This document shows positions 5,683 to 7,150 of a DNA stretch of 7,150 nt, one piece after another (the stretch's first letter is position 1; every line of letters begins with the position of its first letter). The position numbers and the translations under genes were made by a program. The notes below the pieces were generated by a model. That model worked only from the letters and a program-made list of their open reading frames with translations, made no database searches and was not told where the DNA came from. The stretch is taken from NCBI GenBank assembly GCA_900553635.1, contig USDU01000129.1, positions 1 to 7,150 of the forward strand. Reading direction: 5' to 3'. The stretch is from an uncultured Lachnospiraceae bacterium. GTDB taxonomy: Bacteria; Bacillota_A; Clostridia; Lachnospirales; Lachnospiraceae.

Positions 5683-6463
5683 ATCTGTTATTTTCTCCGG
5701 CTGTCTGAAATTCATTCATATGTGGCCGGAACCGACAGGGCAGCAGTGTCTGCTGACAGTGGGGATTTCTTCTCTCCTCAATGGCAATGGCCCGGCAAAA
5801 AGTCTTCCAAAGCATCTGAAATTCCTCCTCACGCTCTGAACGCCTCGCCAGGAATCCCCGATTCAGTTCCTGATCGTCCGTCAGCACCCACCAGCCACCC
5901 GCCGGGTGCAGCGCCAGCAGTCCCCGCTTCAAATCATGGATAATCCAGTTCTCCTGCCGAAACCGATCCGCAAAATGAGGCGCAATCAGCGGCAGCACCG
6001 CATACGGCGGCTCCATCCGGGCGTACAATACCCCACCCGGCAGCTCTTCAAACCGCAGAAAACCCAGCATCCGATGTGCTTCATGCCAAGCCTTCTGCCG
6101 CAGCTTCATCACCAGGGCTATGGACGGATCCTGAAGATAATGGATCGCCTTCGCCCCGTCCTCCATGGAAAGTCCCCGTGCAATCAGCCGGTAGATGGCG
6201 TCCGCCTTGTCCGGATGGGGGCAGGCGCAGGCATAACAGATGGCCTCCCCGGCCTCCTCGCCCATCCGATGAAACACTGTCCGCAATACCTTCTCCGCTT
6301 TTTCCATATCCGTCTTTACATCCCGGTACTCGCAGAACAGCTCGTAGGTATCCACATCCGCTGTCTTAAGCTTCACCCGCCTGTGCCCCAGACGACTGTC
6401 CCAGGCGTCATAGACGCCGGTCAGAATCCCGTCCAGGCTGTCTTCACATACAAAAACCGTCAT
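5681..6463 (-). CDS. DUF4130 / TIGR03915 family putative DNA metabolism protein, radical SAM partner
   Basis: A protein of a family found almost always beside a SplB-like radical SAM protein and in some species fused to a uracil-DNA-glycosylase-like domain; its biochemical role is undefined, with DNA repair or modification inferred from this association. The chosen 260-aa form begins MTVFVCEDSLDGILTGVYDA, matching the family's usual N-terminus. GGAGAG lies nine bases before this ATG, and the alternative ATG at 6484 overlaps that ribosome binding site and adds seven atypical residues. Family blocks are AWHEAHRMLGFLRF (125-138), VLPLIAPHFADRF (156-168), NWIIHDLKRGL (172-182) and IAIEERRNPHCQQTLLP (226-242). 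No uracil-glycosylase domain follows, so this is the unfused form; the protein ends about 18 residues after the last block. It starts 43 bp after the radical SAM stop and is probably co-transcribed with it. No clear terminator follows before the hom promoter. Confidence 0.88.
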   Translation of the reverse strand: MTVFVCEDSLDGILTGVYDAWDSRLGHRRVKLKTADVDTYELFCEYRDVKTDMEKAEKVLRTVFHRMGEEAGEAICYACACPHPDKADAIYRLIARGLSMEDGAKAIHYLQDPSIALVMKLRQKAWHEAHRMLGFLRFEELPGGVLYARMEPPYAVLPLIAPHFADRFRQENWIIHDLKRGLLALHPAGGWWVLTDDQELNRGFLARRSEREEEFQMLWKTFCRAIAIEERRNPHCQQTLLPCRFRPHMNEFQTAGENNR

Positions 6464-6506
6464 ACAGGCGTTCTCTCCTCCCATCCTGCTCTATCCCATC
6501 TCTTCT

Positions 6507-7150
6507 TCATGCCTGCAATCGAGTCGTATCTGTCTGAGGCACCCGGTAATCATCAAACAGCGACAGCTGCCGGTACGTCACGTCCCCGCTGATACCATAA
6601 GGCAGCCGTTCCTTCACATCCAGAAGATTCCGGGTAATAAAATCCTCCTCAATCCGGATCGGATACATGGTCTTTCCCCTGCAGGTAATAAAATACAGCG
6701 CCCGCTTCAGTACCACACCCATCCGCTTCAGATCCGGGAAATCCACCGTTCCAAGCCTCCTGGCCTTCACAATCCACTGAGCCGACTTCACGCCGATGCC
6801 CGGCACCCGAAGAAGGGTCTGATAAGAAGCCCGGTTCACCTCCACCGGGAACGCTTCCAGATGCCGGAGCGCCCAGTCGCACTTGGGATCCAAAAGCACG
6901 TTAAAATTCGGCCGTTCCTCAGATAAAAGCTCCCCGGCCTCAAAGCCGTAATACCGCAGCAGCCAGTCCGCCTGATAGAGCCGGTGTTCCCGTAAAAGCG
7001 GCGGCCCGCCCGGAAGTTCTGGCAACGTACTGTCATCATTCACCCGCACAAAGGCAGAATAAAACACCCGCTTCAAATCAAACTTCTGATACAGCGACTC
7101 CGCCACCGACATAATCTGAAAATCATTCTCCGGCGTCGCCCCGATAATCA
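6507..7150 (-). CDS. Putative DNA modification/repair radical SAM protein (TIGR03916 type), C-terminal part
   Basis: This is the 3' 213 codons of a gene whose start lies beyond the right edge. The open frame continues upstream of the internal ATG at 7112 as IIGATPENDFQIMSVAESLYQ, which resembles the segment after the radical SAM barrel in SplB-like proteins, so that ATG is not the start. The next part, LKRVFYSAFVRV, is also typical. A helix-hairpin-helix follows in SYQTLLRVPGIGVKSAQWIV, with the PGIG turn, indicating non-sequence-specific DNA binding. The C-terminus contains a YRQLSLFDD motif. The CxxxCxxC iron-sulfur cluster motif that defines radical SAM enzymes should lie in the missing N-terminal half and is not visible. 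The DUF4130 gene directly downstream strongly supports the assignment. Role: inferred repair or modification of DNA bases by radical chemistry; the substrate is unknown. Confidence 0.87.
   Translation of the reverse strand, partial: IIGATPENDFQIMSVAESLYQKFDLKRVFYSAFVRVNDDSTLPELPGGPPLLREHRLYQADWLLRYYGFEAGELLSEERPNFNVLLDPKCDWALRHLEAFPVEVNRASYQTLLRVPGIGVKSAQWIVKARRLGTVDFPDLKRMGVVLKRALYFITCRGKTMYPIRIEEDFITRNLLDVKERLPYGISGDVTYRQLSLFDDYRVPQTDTTRLQA

Noticed and set aside
6464..6484. Upstream ATG at 6484 as the start of the DUF4130 gene
   Set aside because: It overlaps the GGAGGAGAG ribosome binding site serving ATG 6463, adds seven residues not typical of the family, and lacks a well-spaced ribosome binding site of its own.
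7110..7112. ATG at 7112 as the start of a 201-aa helix-hairpin-helix protein
   Set aside because: The frame stays open to the window edge and encodes the conserved GATPEND-type segment, so the ATG is an internal methionine of a longer radical SAM protein.

Overview
The window looks like a chromosomal core segment of a Firmicute, most likely a Lachnospiraceae-type clostridium. This is inferred from the lipoprotein with an Ala/Thr/Glu-rich linker, strong AGGAGG-type ribosome binding sites, sigma-A-type promoters, moderate base composition with AT-rich intergenic DNA, and a group-1c aspartate aminotransferase. I see no mobile element, CRISPR array, tRNA or rRNA.

Layout. Positions 12-833 (minus) encode an amino-acid ABC transporter solute-binding lipoprotein, whose transporter partners would lie off the left edge. 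A 391-bp AT-rich divergent region (834-1224) carries a promoter for each neighbour and several inverted repeats. Positions 1225-2048 (plus) encode undecaprenyl-diphosphatase UppP, split by an apparent one-base deletion near 1438-1440; restoring one base gives a full-length 274-aa protein. Two tandem hairpins (2058-2151), the second bidirectional, separate uppP from the convergent minus-strand genes.

The minus-strand block reads, in transcription order: the 3' part of a SplB-like radical SAM protein with a helix-hairpin-helix (6507 to beyond 7150), its partner, a DUF4130/TIGR03915 family protein (5681-6463), homoserine dehydrogenase hom (4176-5474), a small HD-domain hydrolase resembling stand-alone (p)ppGpp hydrolases (3540-4145), and a subgroup-1c aspartate aminotransferase (2172-3458). 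hom has its own good promoter, with TTGACA and a 17-bp spacer, preceded by helically phased A-tracts. The last three genes probably form one transcription unit ending at the bidirectional terminator.

How they fit together. The aminotransferase interconverts oxaloacetate and aspartate, and Hom commits aspartate semialdehyde to threonine and methionine, so this unit is aspartate-family metabolism with a possible alarmone-degrading enzyme between the two. The radical SAM/DUF4130 pair is a conserved but biochemically undefined DNA repair or modification module. It is the closest thing here to an undescribed system.
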